A stretch of DNA of 64,000 nt from Phytohabitans rumicis. GTDB lineage: Bacteria > Actinomycetota > Actinomycetes > Mycobacteriales > Micromonosporaceae. The stretch spans positions 310,001 through 374,000 of the forward strand of contig NZ_BLPG01000001.1 of assembly GCF_011764445.1 (NCBI RefSeq). Reading direction: 5' to 3'. Made by a program: the position numbers and the translations under genes. The notes under the pieces are model-generated. The model did not search any database. It was given only the letters and a program-made list of their open reading frames with translations, and was not told the origin of the DNA. Positions 10,601 to 19,596 of the stretch are shown here, piece by piece; within the stretch, counting starts at the first letter, position 1, and the number at the start of each line of letters is the position of its first letter.

Positions 10601-11109
10601 GCCCGGCGAGCGGCGAGACCGTCCGCGACGCGTTCCCCGCCGGCCAGTTCTTCGCGCTGTCCGAGGACGCCAAGCTCACCGGCGAGCAGTTCCCCCAGCT
10701 GCCGAGCGGGCTGGCTGGCGTACGGCTGCCCGCCGGCACGGCCACGGTCCCCGCGGCCGTCGACGCGAGCGACCGGTACGAGACCGCGGTCGTCAACCCC
10801 ACCAACGGGCGTCTCACCCGCGGCCTGCCGGCCTATCTGTTGCCGGCCGCCACCCTCGACGCGCTCGTCGACGCCGGTGCCGCGGCGCGGGCACCGACCC
10901 GGGCGACCGGCGGTGCGGCGTTCGCCGGCGCCCCGCTGGGGATCGCGGTCGCCGAGCCCGCGTACCGGATCGTCACCGACGACGCGATGGCGCCCGCGGC
11001 CGGCACGGCCGGCTTCGCCTCCAGCTACGAGGCCGAGGCTGCCCGCCTCGCCACCGCCGCCGGGGCGGGGCTGCAGGTCGTCGGCTCCCACGAGGCGGCC
11101 ACGCCATGA
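7615..11109 (+). CDS. DUF6603-like large beta-rich protein of unknown function
   Basis: The 1164-residue protein has a helical, Leu-rich N-terminal part (about 1-190), then a long stretch of repeating beta-strand segments with alternating hydrophobic residues (about 220-920), and a different C-terminal domain (about 920-1164). Around residues 595-685 are GFTLNGVGGLLGVNRS, a following LFPPDP, and LIKVELGIILELPNP, which I recognise as typical of the DUF6603 family; this assignment is from memory of the pattern, not a search. No signal peptide or membrane helix is seen. The start overlaps the phosphatase stop and its stop overlaps the next start (ATGA at both ends). Function is not known. The regular amphipathic strands suggest a large beta-scaffold or lipid/ligand-binding surface, which is inference. 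Confidence 0.78.
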   Translation: MSGNLGEVLVAELRLLLAPLADAIDDDLALERLFYDLGLDLGGLTAFPIGELAQLGQAVQTALDALDQIPLPPDGLDDLAPVLEATAAIPAAVEAIGEIAGAFPAGIDPPLDPVQLVTDALNLIVLRYLERRARFALPLLALLGVVRARTDAELAPYTVDADTGRVLRFPQATPIVDFAQLGALLSDPVDALKRSYLGDQEAAALLLAGELFPRLDDLVAPFGGGVYVLDPADLDAGTLGPAGATLAGATAMLLVPIGPDTQPGETLVGAIITLSPADAGGLGLVITPVGALTLSVEAGGWTVTSEIQATGGTIAFSFSEVVVSGAGAEIGGSLTLERGGAAGPALRLGGEDGTRLEIGTVRLGAHLLLAADAPPDAGFLAEVGGAALAIAAGDGDGFLGKILPPGGIVCEFELGVGYSTRRGLYFKGSARLQVQIPVHVSFFGIIDLETIDLIVALAGAAGDGQDEQFRITLTAAVTAGAHLGPLDASVEQIGVDFHVTFPEGGGNAGPANLAVGFHPPIGAGLVLDAGPVTGGGYILADHANGRYAGILQLEIADTLSVTAIGLVATRMPDGREGFSLLVIIAVEFPPIQLGYGFTLNGVGGLLGVNRSMAVEPLRNAARTRALDSVLFPPDPVANATKVIRDLEAMFPVTEGQFLIGLMVAIGWGSPTLIKVELGIILELPNPIRIALVGRATIVLPTEDAAVVELRIAVIGILDFGASELSVDASLYDSRVAAFAITGDFAVRLNYGASPAFALSAGGFNPRFTPPPGFPALGRVAISLATSDNPRLRVEAYMALTPTSVQMGARLEVYAEVDLGALGLWSVLAFIGFDALVYLAPKFSFIVDVAGGASIRRNGKVLFGAELSLTLSGPEPWHAVGYAEFEFLWAKRRIGFDETIGQEPPPPFIPAADPVVDLIAALGDAGNWSAQLPRGGPGNVTVRDPGDVTGELLVHPLGALDVAQKVVPLNVRIDRYAEAPVAEQSRTLAVAVTVAGRPASGETVRDAFPAGQFFALSEDAKLTGEQFPQLPSGLAGVRLPAGTATVPAAVDASDRYETAVVNPTNGRLTRGLPAYLLPAATLDALVDAGAAARAPTRATGGAAFAGAPLGIAVAEPAYRIVTDDAMAPAAGTAGFASSYEAEAARLATAAGAGLQVVGSHEAATP

Positions 11110-13805
11110 GCCGCCGCTACCTGCCGTGGTGGCGCCAGGGCGCGGCGGCCCTGGTCACGGTCGCCGACGCGCCCGGCCTGCCCAGCCGCGCCGAGCTCGC
11201 GGTGACCGCGACCGTCAACGCCGGTCCGGCCGCGACCGTCACCGCCCGCCTGTACGGGCCGGGCGAGGTCGGTGGCATCGACGCGCGCCAGGTGATCCGG
11301 ACCGAGCCACCGCCCGGCACCCCCGACTTCGAGCCGAACTACTTTCCCGCCGTCGAGCTGGACGCGCCCGACCTGCCCTGGGCGTTCACCCCCGCGACGG
11401 CCAACGCCGCCGGGCAGCTGCGCCCCTGGCTGGTGCTCGTCGCGGTCCGCCGCGCCGCCGCCCGCCTGGACCTCGGCCGCCAGCCGCTGCCGGTGCTCGG
11501 CATCGACGACGCCGGCGCCGAACTGCCCGACCTCGCCCAGTCGTGGGCGTGGACGCATGTGCAGGTCACCGGGACGGGCACGCCGGCGGCCATCCTCACC
11601 GGCGACGAGCCCGCCCGTACCCTCGCCCGGCTGTTGTGCCCCCGCAAGCTCGACGGCGACACCGCGTACGTCGCCGCGCTCGTGCCGGCGTTCGCGCAGG
11701 GCGTCCAGGCGGGGCTCGGCCAGCCGGTCGACCCCGGTCCGGTCCTGCCCGCCTGGGACGCGGGCACGACCGCCGTCGAGTTGCCGGTCTACTTCTCCTG
11801 GGAGTTCGCGACCGGCCCGGTCGGCGACTTCGAGGAACTGGTCGCCCGCCTGCGCTTCCAGGGGCTCGACGCCGACGCGCTCGCCGGCCTGCGCGTCGAG
11901 GTCACCGGCCAGCCCGCCGGGATGCCCGACGCCGGGACGATCCGCGTCCCCGGTGCGCTCGGAAACGGCGGCGACACGCCGCCACCGGTCGACCCGGCGG
12001 TCCCGGCCCGCCTGCGGGACCTGCTTGAGATCCCCGGCACCGCGCCGGTCCATCCCGACCTGCCGGTCGCGCTGCCCGCCTACGCGCGCTGGCACGCCGG
12101 GGTACGCGCCGCGTCCGCGCTCGGCGGCACCGGCTGGTTCGCCCAGCTGAACCTGCACCCCGCGGCGCGCGCCGTCGCCGCCCTCGGCACCCGCATCGTC
12201 CAGGACCGGCAGGAGCAGCTCATGGCGGCCGCGTGGGCGCAGGCCGGCGAGATCGAACGCGCCAACCGGCTGCTGCGGCAGGGCCAGTTCGCGCGCGAGG
12301 CGAGCGCCGGGCTGCACCGCCGCCACCTCGCGCCCCTGCCCGACGCGACCGTGCTGGCGCTGGCCGGGCCGGCGCACACGAGGCTGCTCGCCGGCGGCGG
12401 GTTCACGGTCGCCGCGTGGGTCGCGGCGCGGCGGGTCCCGGCCGGGCTGTTCACCGTGGCCGCGCGCCGTATCGCGCGACCGCGCGGGCCGTTCGCCCGG
12501 CGCTGGCCGACCGGGATCGCCGCGCTCATCGCGCGCGCGAACGCCCGCGACGGCGGGCCCGGCGGCCCGCTCGTCGGCCGGGCTCCCGACCGGCCGCCGG
12601 GGATGGTCAGCACCGACCAGATCGGCGAACGTTTCGACCTGCCGCGCGTGTGCACCACCGGACCGGAATGGTGGCCGAAGCAGCCGGGGCCCCGGCGCGA
12701 GCCGCATCGCGGCCTGGCCGCCGTCACCCGCAAGGTGCTCGCCGAGCACGCCAAGGGGTTCGGGCCGTGCTCCGCGCCGCCACCGCCCGACCCGCTGCCG
12801 GTCGCCGACCTCGCCAAGGCGGTACGCACCGGGCTCGACCCGGAGCGCGCGGTCACCGCTCGCATCCGCGCCCGCCTCACCCTGCCCGCCGGCTGGTCGC
12901 CGCCCGACGCGCTCGAGCCGGTCCTGGCCGCGCCCGAGTTCCCCACCCCGATGTACCGCGCGGTCGCCGAGCTCGCCCCCGACCTGCTGCTGCCGGACGC
13001 CAACGCGGTGCCGGGCAACAGCGTCTGCCTGGTCGGCACCAACCCGTGGTTCGTCCAGGCGGTGATGGCCGGCCTCAACCACGAGATCGGCCGCGAGCTG
13101 CTGTGGCGCGGCTTCCCGACCGACCAGCGCGGCACCTGCTTCCGCCGCTTCTGGGACCGCGCCGGCGCCGTGCCCCGGCTGGCCGGCGACCGGCTCGACG
13201 ACATCCGGCCGATCCCCGACTGGCCGCTCACCCAGCCGCTGGGCGCGGCCGGGCTGCCCGACGGGAACGGGCCGGCCGCCTCCCAACTCGTCCTGCTGGT
13301 CCGGGGCGAGCTGCTGCGCCGGTATCCGCGTACCACCATCTACGCCGCCAAGGCGGCCTGGCGCTCCGGCGCCGGCGGCGACCCGACCCTGCCGGACGGC
13401 GCCCAGGAGGAGCACCCGCTGTTCGGTGGCTCGCTCCCACCCGACGTCACGTTCTTCGGGTTCGGGATCAGCCCGGCCGACGCCCGCGGCAGCGACATCG
13501 ACCCGGGCTGGTACATCGTGTTCCAGCAGCAGCCGACCGAGGCGCGCTTCGGGCTCGACGTCGGCGCGCCGTCCGCGCCGACCGGCACGTGGGGCGACCT
13601 GTCCTGGGCGGACGTCACGCTGTCCGGCTCCGGCCACGCGCTGCTCGGGGCGACCGACCCGATCACCGTCGACCCGGCCGCCGACGCCCGCGGGCTGCAC
13701 TTCACGACGGCGGCCACCAGCGCGCAGATCGCCGCCATCGTCGAGCAGCGCCCCTACCGCGTGGCGGTGCACGCCGCCGCGCTGTTGCCGGAGCCGCCGC
13801 CATGA
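11106..13805 (+). CDS. Conserved large protein of unknown function (third gene of the phosphatase/DUF6603 cluster)
   Basis: The 899-residue protein begins with YLPWWRQG and contains FEPNYFPAVELD (about residue 75), a mostly helical middle with many Arg/Ala, and GWYIVFQQQPTEARFGLD near residues 799-817. These blocks look like conserved signatures, but I cannot attach a described function to them. There is no signal peptide, membrane segment or recognisable catalytic motif. Translation is coupled on both sides (ATGA at 11106-11109 and 13802-13805). The composition and codon use are like its neighbours, so the whole run has been in this high-GC background for some time. Confidence 0.75.
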   Translation: MSRRYLPWWRQGAAALVTVADAPGLPSRAELAVTATVNAGPAATVTARLYGPGEVGGIDARQVIRTEPPPGTPDFEPNYFPAVELDAPDLPWAFTPATANAAGQLRPWLVLVAVRRAAARLDLGRQPLPVLGIDDAGAELPDLAQSWAWTHVQVTGTGTPAAILTGDEPARTLARLLCPRKLDGDTAYVAALVPAFAQGVQAGLGQPVDPGPVLPAWDAGTTAVELPVYFSWEFATGPVGDFEELVARLRFQGLDADALAGLRVEVTGQPAGMPDAGTIRVPGALGNGGDTPPPVDPAVPARLRDLLEIPGTAPVHPDLPVALPAYARWHAGVRAASALGGTGWFAQLNLHPAARAVAALGTRIVQDRQEQLMAAAWAQAGEIERANRLLRQGQFAREASAGLHRRHLAPLPDATVLALAGPAHTRLLAGGGFTVAAWVAARRVPAGLFTVAARRIARPRGPFARRWPTGIAALIARANARDGGPGGPLVGRAPDRPPGMVSTDQIGERFDLPRVCTTGPEWWPKQPGPRREPHRGLAAVTRKVLAEHAKGFGPCSAPPPPDPLPVADLAKAVRTGLDPERAVTARIRARLTLPAGWSPPDALEPVLAAPEFPTPMYRAVAELAPDLLLPDANAVPGNSVCLVGTNPWFVQAVMAGLNHEIGRELLWRGFPTDQRGTCFRRFWDRAGAVPRLAGDRLDDIRPIPDWPLTQPLGAAGLPDGNGPAASQLVLLVRGELLRRYPRTTIYAAKAAWRSGAGGDPTLPDGAQEEHPLFGGSLPPDVTFFGFGISPADARGSDIDPGWYIVFQQQPTEARFGLDVGAPSAPTGTWGDLSWADVTLSGSGHALLGATDPITVDPAADARGLHFTTAATSAQIAAIVEQRPYRVAVHAAALLPEPPP

Positions 13806-16800
13806 GCACGTACGCCGAGCACACCGCCCGCCGCGACCAGTCCCGCGCCGCCGCCCGCGAGGTCGAGCGGGTGGAGGAGGCGCTGCGCGCCGCGCGGGAC
13901 GAGCTGGCCCGCCTGCTTACCCAGGTGCCGCCCAACGCGCGCGCGATCCTGGCGGTGCAACGGCGCATCAGCCAGCTCACCATCCAGCTCGGCGCGGCAC
14001 GGGCGGCCGCCGGCGCCACCCGCCACGCGTACGAGGCCGGGCTGGACGCGCTGCCCGCGAGCCTGGATCCGGCGGTGCCGCTGCTGCTGCTTCCGGTCCG
14101 GCTGGAGACCCGCATCCGCGCGCGCACCGACGGGGCGGCCGGTGACGAGCTGGTGGTGCGGGTGTACCCGGACGACGTACACCTCGACGCCCACGACCCA
14201 CGGCTCACCGCCGCGGAGGTCCAGCTCGGGCGGCACTACTGGCGGCAGCGCTGGGCGGTCGAGGCCGGCGCGGCGCCGGACGCCGAGCAGCAGTCCCTGG
14301 CGGCCTGGCGCCAGCTCACCGGCCGCCTGGGCCCGGCCCGGGCCGCCTGGGTCGCGCGCGTGCTCACCCCGGCGAACCTGCCGCCCACCGCCGGCGCCGA
14401 GCCGGACCTGCCCGATCCGCCGGTCCGCCAGCCCGGCGACGAACGCGCCGTGCTGGCCGCCGCGCTGCCCGACCGCTGGGTGGTACGCGTCTGGCGTGGC
14501 GGCGCCCGGCTGGGTGAGGCGCGCGGCGAGCTGATCCCCCGGCCGCTGGTCGCCGGCCCACCCACCGACGAGGCCGGGAGCCCGCAGTCCTGGCTGACGG
14601 AGCTGCCGGCCGCGATCGACGCCGGCATGGCGGTCGTCGTCCGGCCCGACACCCCCACCGCCATCGACCGGGTCGACGTCACCGCGTTCGGGGTGCGTGC
14701 CACCGACACCGCCGCCGAGGCCGCCGGGCACCTGCGCGACCTGCTCGACGCGCACCAGTTCGCGCCGCGGCTCGGCGGTGTGGGGCTGGATCTGGTCCCG
14801 CAGGGCACACCCACCAACAACACTCCGGCGGCGCGCGCGCTCGCCCGTACGGACCCGTCCAGCGGTCGCAGCGCCGCCGCCTGGACCGGCCGGCCCGTGG
14901 CCGCGCGCGGCGACGGCTCCGACGCCGACCTGCTCGCCGCCGCGCTCGGCCTGCCGGACCGCGACCCGCGCCACCCCGGCGACTCCGACCGGTTCGTCCT
15001 CGGGCGCCTGGAGCACGCGGCCGGCGCCGACCAGCGGGACGTCGCCGCGATGGCGGCGGTCACCTGGCCGGCGAGTTGGGGCTACTTCCTGCGCCAGTTC
15101 CTTTCCGGCGTCGAGGGGATCGAGGCGGACGCGGACCTCGGCGGGTGGCGGCGGTTCGTGCTCGACACGGTCCGCGGCCGCGGGCCGCTGCCGGCGCTGC
15201 GCGTCGGCGATCAGCCGTACGGCGTCCTGCCGGTGCTGCCGAGCGACCGCTGGCGGCCCTGGCCGGACCAGCCCGAACTGTTCGCGGTGACGCTCAACCT
15301 CGCCGGTGGCATCGCGGAGGCGTGGCTGCTGGTCAGCTGGGACCTCGACGCGCGCGGGGCCTGGACCGGCGGCTGGGTCGGGCCCGCGCCGCTGCCCATC
15401 GACGCGGGCACCGACGGGCTCGCCGCGGGCGCCGGCGACCTCGACGGCGACGGGCACGCCGAACTGGTCGTGCTCACCACCCGCCGGGCCGGGGACGCGG
15501 TGTACCAGGTCGGCCAGCGGCTGGACGAGGACGGCGTACCGGGCCTGTGGACCGGCCCGCACCCGCTGCCGCCGCCGGCCCCGGGCCGGACCCTGATCGG
15601 CGGCGCCGCCGGCGTGGCGGTCGCGTCCCTGAAGGGCCGTCCCTCGCTCGTGACGGTCACCCAGGAGCAAGCCGTCCTGCCGTTCCCCGCGCCGAGCACG
15701 GTCGTACGCGTGGTCACCGACCTCGCCCCGACGGCGGCGGCGGGCGCTGGTCGGCCCCGGTCGAGGTGCCCGGCAGCGGTGCCGGCATGCGGCTGACCGG
15801 CGCCGCCGCCGGCGACCTCGGCGGCGGCACCGATCTGGTCCTGGCGTACGTGCGCGCCACCGCCGCCGGCCCGGAGCTGGCCTACCGGGTCGGCAACAGC
15901 CTGGACGACGGCGGCGGCGTACAGCGCTGGAACCCGCCGCAGGCCGTACCGGCCGCGCTCCACGGTGGACAGACGCTGCTCGGCGCCGGCGTCGCGCTCG
16001 CCGACCTCGACGGCGACGGGCGCGCCACCGACCTGGTCGTGCACACCGTCGTGGAGGACGGCGGGCAGCAACTGGCCCGCTACGCGGTCGGGCTCGCGCT
16101 GGACGCCGGCGGGACACCCACCGGCGGCTGGCACGGCCCGTACACGGTGGGGATGCCGTTCGCGGGCACCGGACCGGTCATCGCCGCCGGGATCGCCGCC
16201 GCCGCGGCCGGCCGCAGCCCCGCGGTCAGCACCGCGACCGCGACCGGCCTGGTCAACCTCGCCGAACGCGCGCGCGGCGCCTGGCGGGCCGGTGTCGTGG
16301 CGGTCCCGCGCGTCGGGCGCGCCGCCGACCCGACCGACGACCTGCTCGACCTGCTCGCCACGGACGCGGTGTCCGGACACGTACGCGTGCGCGGCCTGCT
16401 CGGTGCGCAGCTGCTCGCGAACATGTGGCTCGCCGCCGGCCGCACCCTCGACCTCACCGGGTACGCCCAGGACCTGTGGCAGGCGAGCCGGCCGTTGCCG
16501 GAGACCTGGGGGCTGCTCGACCCGGCCGCACCCGGCGCCGGCAACCCCGCCGGCAAGCCGCGCCTCGGCCGGGCCGCGTTCGAGGCGCAGGCGGTCACCT
16601 TCCCCTGGGCGCTGGCCGGCGACGGCACCTCGGCGCCCGACTCGGCCAGCGCCCTCGCGTTCGCCGCCAAGGCCGGCCCCGGCGACCTGCACGCGTGGAC
16701 GCTCCCGGCGGACGCTCCGCTGCTCAACCGGCTCGCGCGGCACGCCACCCTGCAGGCGTGGGCGGACGCCGCGCTCGCGGTGTGCCCGCCCGACGGCGGC

Positions 16801-19587
16801 CGCGCCGACCTGCCCCCGTGGACCGAGCCGGAGCTGGTCGACCTCGCCGACCTGCGCGATCCCGACCCGGTCACGCCCGCGTCGACGCCGACCGCGTGGC
16901 GCCACCTGGACCGCGCCCGCCTGCCCCGCAACGACCCGCAGTGGCCGGGTGAGCCGCCGGTCCAGAAGGTCCTGGGCGAGCTGCTGCGGCGGGCTGAGAA
17001 GGGCGACCAGCTGGCCGCGTACGGCGCCGGCGGGCGGCGCGTGGTCGAGCTCGCCGAACTGCGCGCGGCGCTGCGGTGGTTGGCGACCCGCCCGGCGGAC
17101 GTCCTGGCCCGGGCGCTCGGCGAGACCCTGGACGTGGCCAGCCACCGCCTCGACGCCTGGCTGACCGCGATCGCCACCGACCGCCTGCGCGCCATGCGGC
17201 GGGCCCGGCCGGCCGGCGTCCAGCTCGGCGGGTACGGCGCCGTCACCGACCTGCGGGCCCGCACCCGGCCGGCGTCCGAGGGGTACCTGCACGCGCCCTC
17301 GGTCGGCCAGGCCGCGACCGCGGCGGTGCTGCGCTCGGGGTACCTGACGCACGCCGGCGCGCCGCTCGGCCAGCGCCTCGCGCTCGACCTCACCTCGCGA
17401 CGGGTGCGCCTGGCCGTGGAACTGGCCGCCGGCGTCCACGGCGGCCACCAGCTCGGCGCGCTGCTCGGGTACCGGCTGGAACGGGCCCTGCACGAGCGGC
17501 CCGCGCTCGGGCTCGCCCGCTACCTGCCGGCGCTGCGCCAGCTCGCGCCGCTCGCCGCCGGCAAACGCACCCCGGTCCCCGCCGGCACCAGCGTGGACGC
17601 GATCGCCGCCCCGGTCGTCGTCGACGGGCTCGCGCTGCTGCGCGCCGCGTCCACGATCCCGTGGGGCGGCAACCCGCCGGCGCCGACGTCGCGCTGCCCG
17701 CCGCGGGCAGCGCCGACCAGGCACGCCTGCTGGAGGTGCTCGCCGAGCTGCGCGACGCCGTCGACGCGCTCGGCGACCTCGGCGTCGCCGAGGCCGTCCA
17801 CCAGGCCGTCCACGGCAACGCGACCGCCGCCGGCGGCGCGCTGGACGTCCTCGCCGGCGGGGAGGTGCCGCCCGCCGAGCCAGCGGTCATCCGCACCCCC
17901 ACCGCCGGCATCGGCGTCACCCACCGGCTGCTGGTCACGCTGCCCGACCCGGCCGACAAGAACGTCGCTGCGGCGGTCGCGCGGTGGGGCGGCGGCCAGC
18001 CGCGCGCCCAGGCGATGCCGCGGCTGGACGCGTGGGCCGCCATGCTGTTGCCCGACCCCGGCCAGGCCCGCTGGCGGGCGAGCTGGCACGAACCGGGCGG
18101 CGCCCAGCTCGCCGCGGAAACCTTCACGCTCGCCGCGCTCGGGCTGTGCGCGCTCGACCTGGTCCAGCTCGCCGCGCAGCCGGTCGGCAGCGACGCGGTG
18201 GACGCCCCGGCCGGCGCCCGCGGGGAGTTCGAGCGGCTGCTCGCGCTGCACGCCGCGGCCAGCGCGCCGGCCGCCGCGGCCGGCGGCGCCGTGCGCCTCG
18301 ACCTGGAACGCGACCCGGGCTGGCCGGCCGGCAGCTACACCATCGGCGAGGTGCTCGAGGTCGCCCGCGCCGCCCGGGAACTGCTCGCCCACGGCCGGCC
18401 CGCCGCGGCCGGCGACCTTGCCGGCCCCGCTGGCCTCCGCCCCGACGCCGGCCACCAGACCGGTGACCTGGCCGGCCCGGCCATCGCCGCCGCCGGCGCG
18501 CTCGACACCGCCATCGCCGCGCTGCGCTCCCCGTTCCAGCTGGACGACCCGGGCGCCGGCCACGCGGTCCTCGCCGGCGCGTACCCCCAGCTGCCGGCGG
18601 CGACGTTCGACACCGTGGACAACCTGCTCGACCTGCCCACCCACCTGGACCCGGCGCCCGGCGTGGCCGCCACCGGCCTGCCGGCCGCGGGCGACGCGGA
18701 CGCGGTCCGCGACGTGCTGCGCGGCCTTGCCGGGTTCGGGCTCGACGGCGCCGCCCCGGCCAGTCCCGCCGGCAGCGGCGTCGAGGACCTGGCGGGGCTC
18801 GCCGTGCAGGCCCGCCAGGTCGCCGCCGCGGCGACCGGCCGGGCGGCCGCGGCGCAGGAGGCCGCCGACCCGGCCAGCGCGCTGGCCGCGCTGTTCGGCC
18901 CCGCGTTCACCGTCGTGCCGGAGCTCACCGTGCCGGACCCGGACGCGCTCGCCGACGGGCTCGCCGCCCGCGCCGGCGACGCCCCGGAACCGGCCGTCGC
19001 CGACTGGCTCGAACAGGTCGCGTACGTGCGCGCCGGCGCCGCCCGCCTCGCCGACCTGCGCCTGCTCGCCGAGGCCACCGGGAGCGACGGCGCCGGCCTC
19101 GCGGTCGCCCAGTTGCCCACCCGTCCCGGCGACTGGTGGGCGGCGCTGCCGGACCCGCCCGGCCAGCGGCTGGGGCGGGCGCGATCGCGCTGGTCCTGGC
19201 GGGCCGCCCGGTCGATCCCGCCGCCCGGTTCGCCGGCCTGTACGTCGACGAGTGGGTCGAGGTCGTACCCGCCGCGACGCACGACACCGGGTGGTCTTCC
19301 ACGCCGACGCCCCGGGCGCCCGCGCACCGCAGGCGCTGCTGCTGGCGTGCGCCGCCGACCCCGCCCGCCGCTGGGACGACGAGGAGCTGGAACACGTGGT
19401 GCTCGACACCCTGGAGCTCGCCCGGCTGCGGGCCGTCGACGCCGGCGTCGGGCCCGCCGGCGCCCCGCCCACCGGCCACTGGTTCCCCGCCGTCCTGCTC
19501 GCCCGCAACACCGGCGGCGATCCGCACGGCGACACCGTCGCGACCACCCTGCCGCTGGCCCCGCCGCCCGTACCGCCCCACCCGTAG
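13802..19587 (+). CDS. Very large protein with coiled coil and FG-GAP-like segments, frameshifted four times as assembled
   Basis: Protein-like sequence runs from the ATG at 13802 to the TAG at 19587 but changes frame four times, each time by one missing base: near 15726-15729 (C run), 17679-17680 (GG), 19172-19175 (G run) and 19289-19291 (GGG). Restoring one base at each site gives 1930 codons exactly. The N-terminus is a coiled coil (about 5-80). LLLLPVRLETRIR (about 94) and VYPDDVHLDAHDP (about 121) follow, then LPALRVGDQPYGVLPV (about 463). Two segments, GDLDGDGHAELVVL (about 545) and ADLDGDGRATDLVV (about 735), resemble FG-GAP/VCBS Ca-binding repeats. The C-terminal half is Ala-rich and helical. 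Because all four shifts have one sign and lie at short G/C runs, I think the gene is intact in the organism. Function is unknown. Confidence 0.72.
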
Positions 19588-19596
19588 GGAGCCGCC

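Noticed and set aside
11025-16117. Very long minus-strand frames antisense to the large cluster genes
   Set aside because: Composition is the mirror of Ala/Leu/Asp-rich coding sequence; no start with a ribosome binding site and no recognisable motif.
13802-19587. Programmed frameshifting as the explanation for the frame changes
   Set aside because: Four shifts at unrelated sites with no slippery heptamer plus stimulator, and the same defect in four unrelated genes, fit base-calling loss far better.
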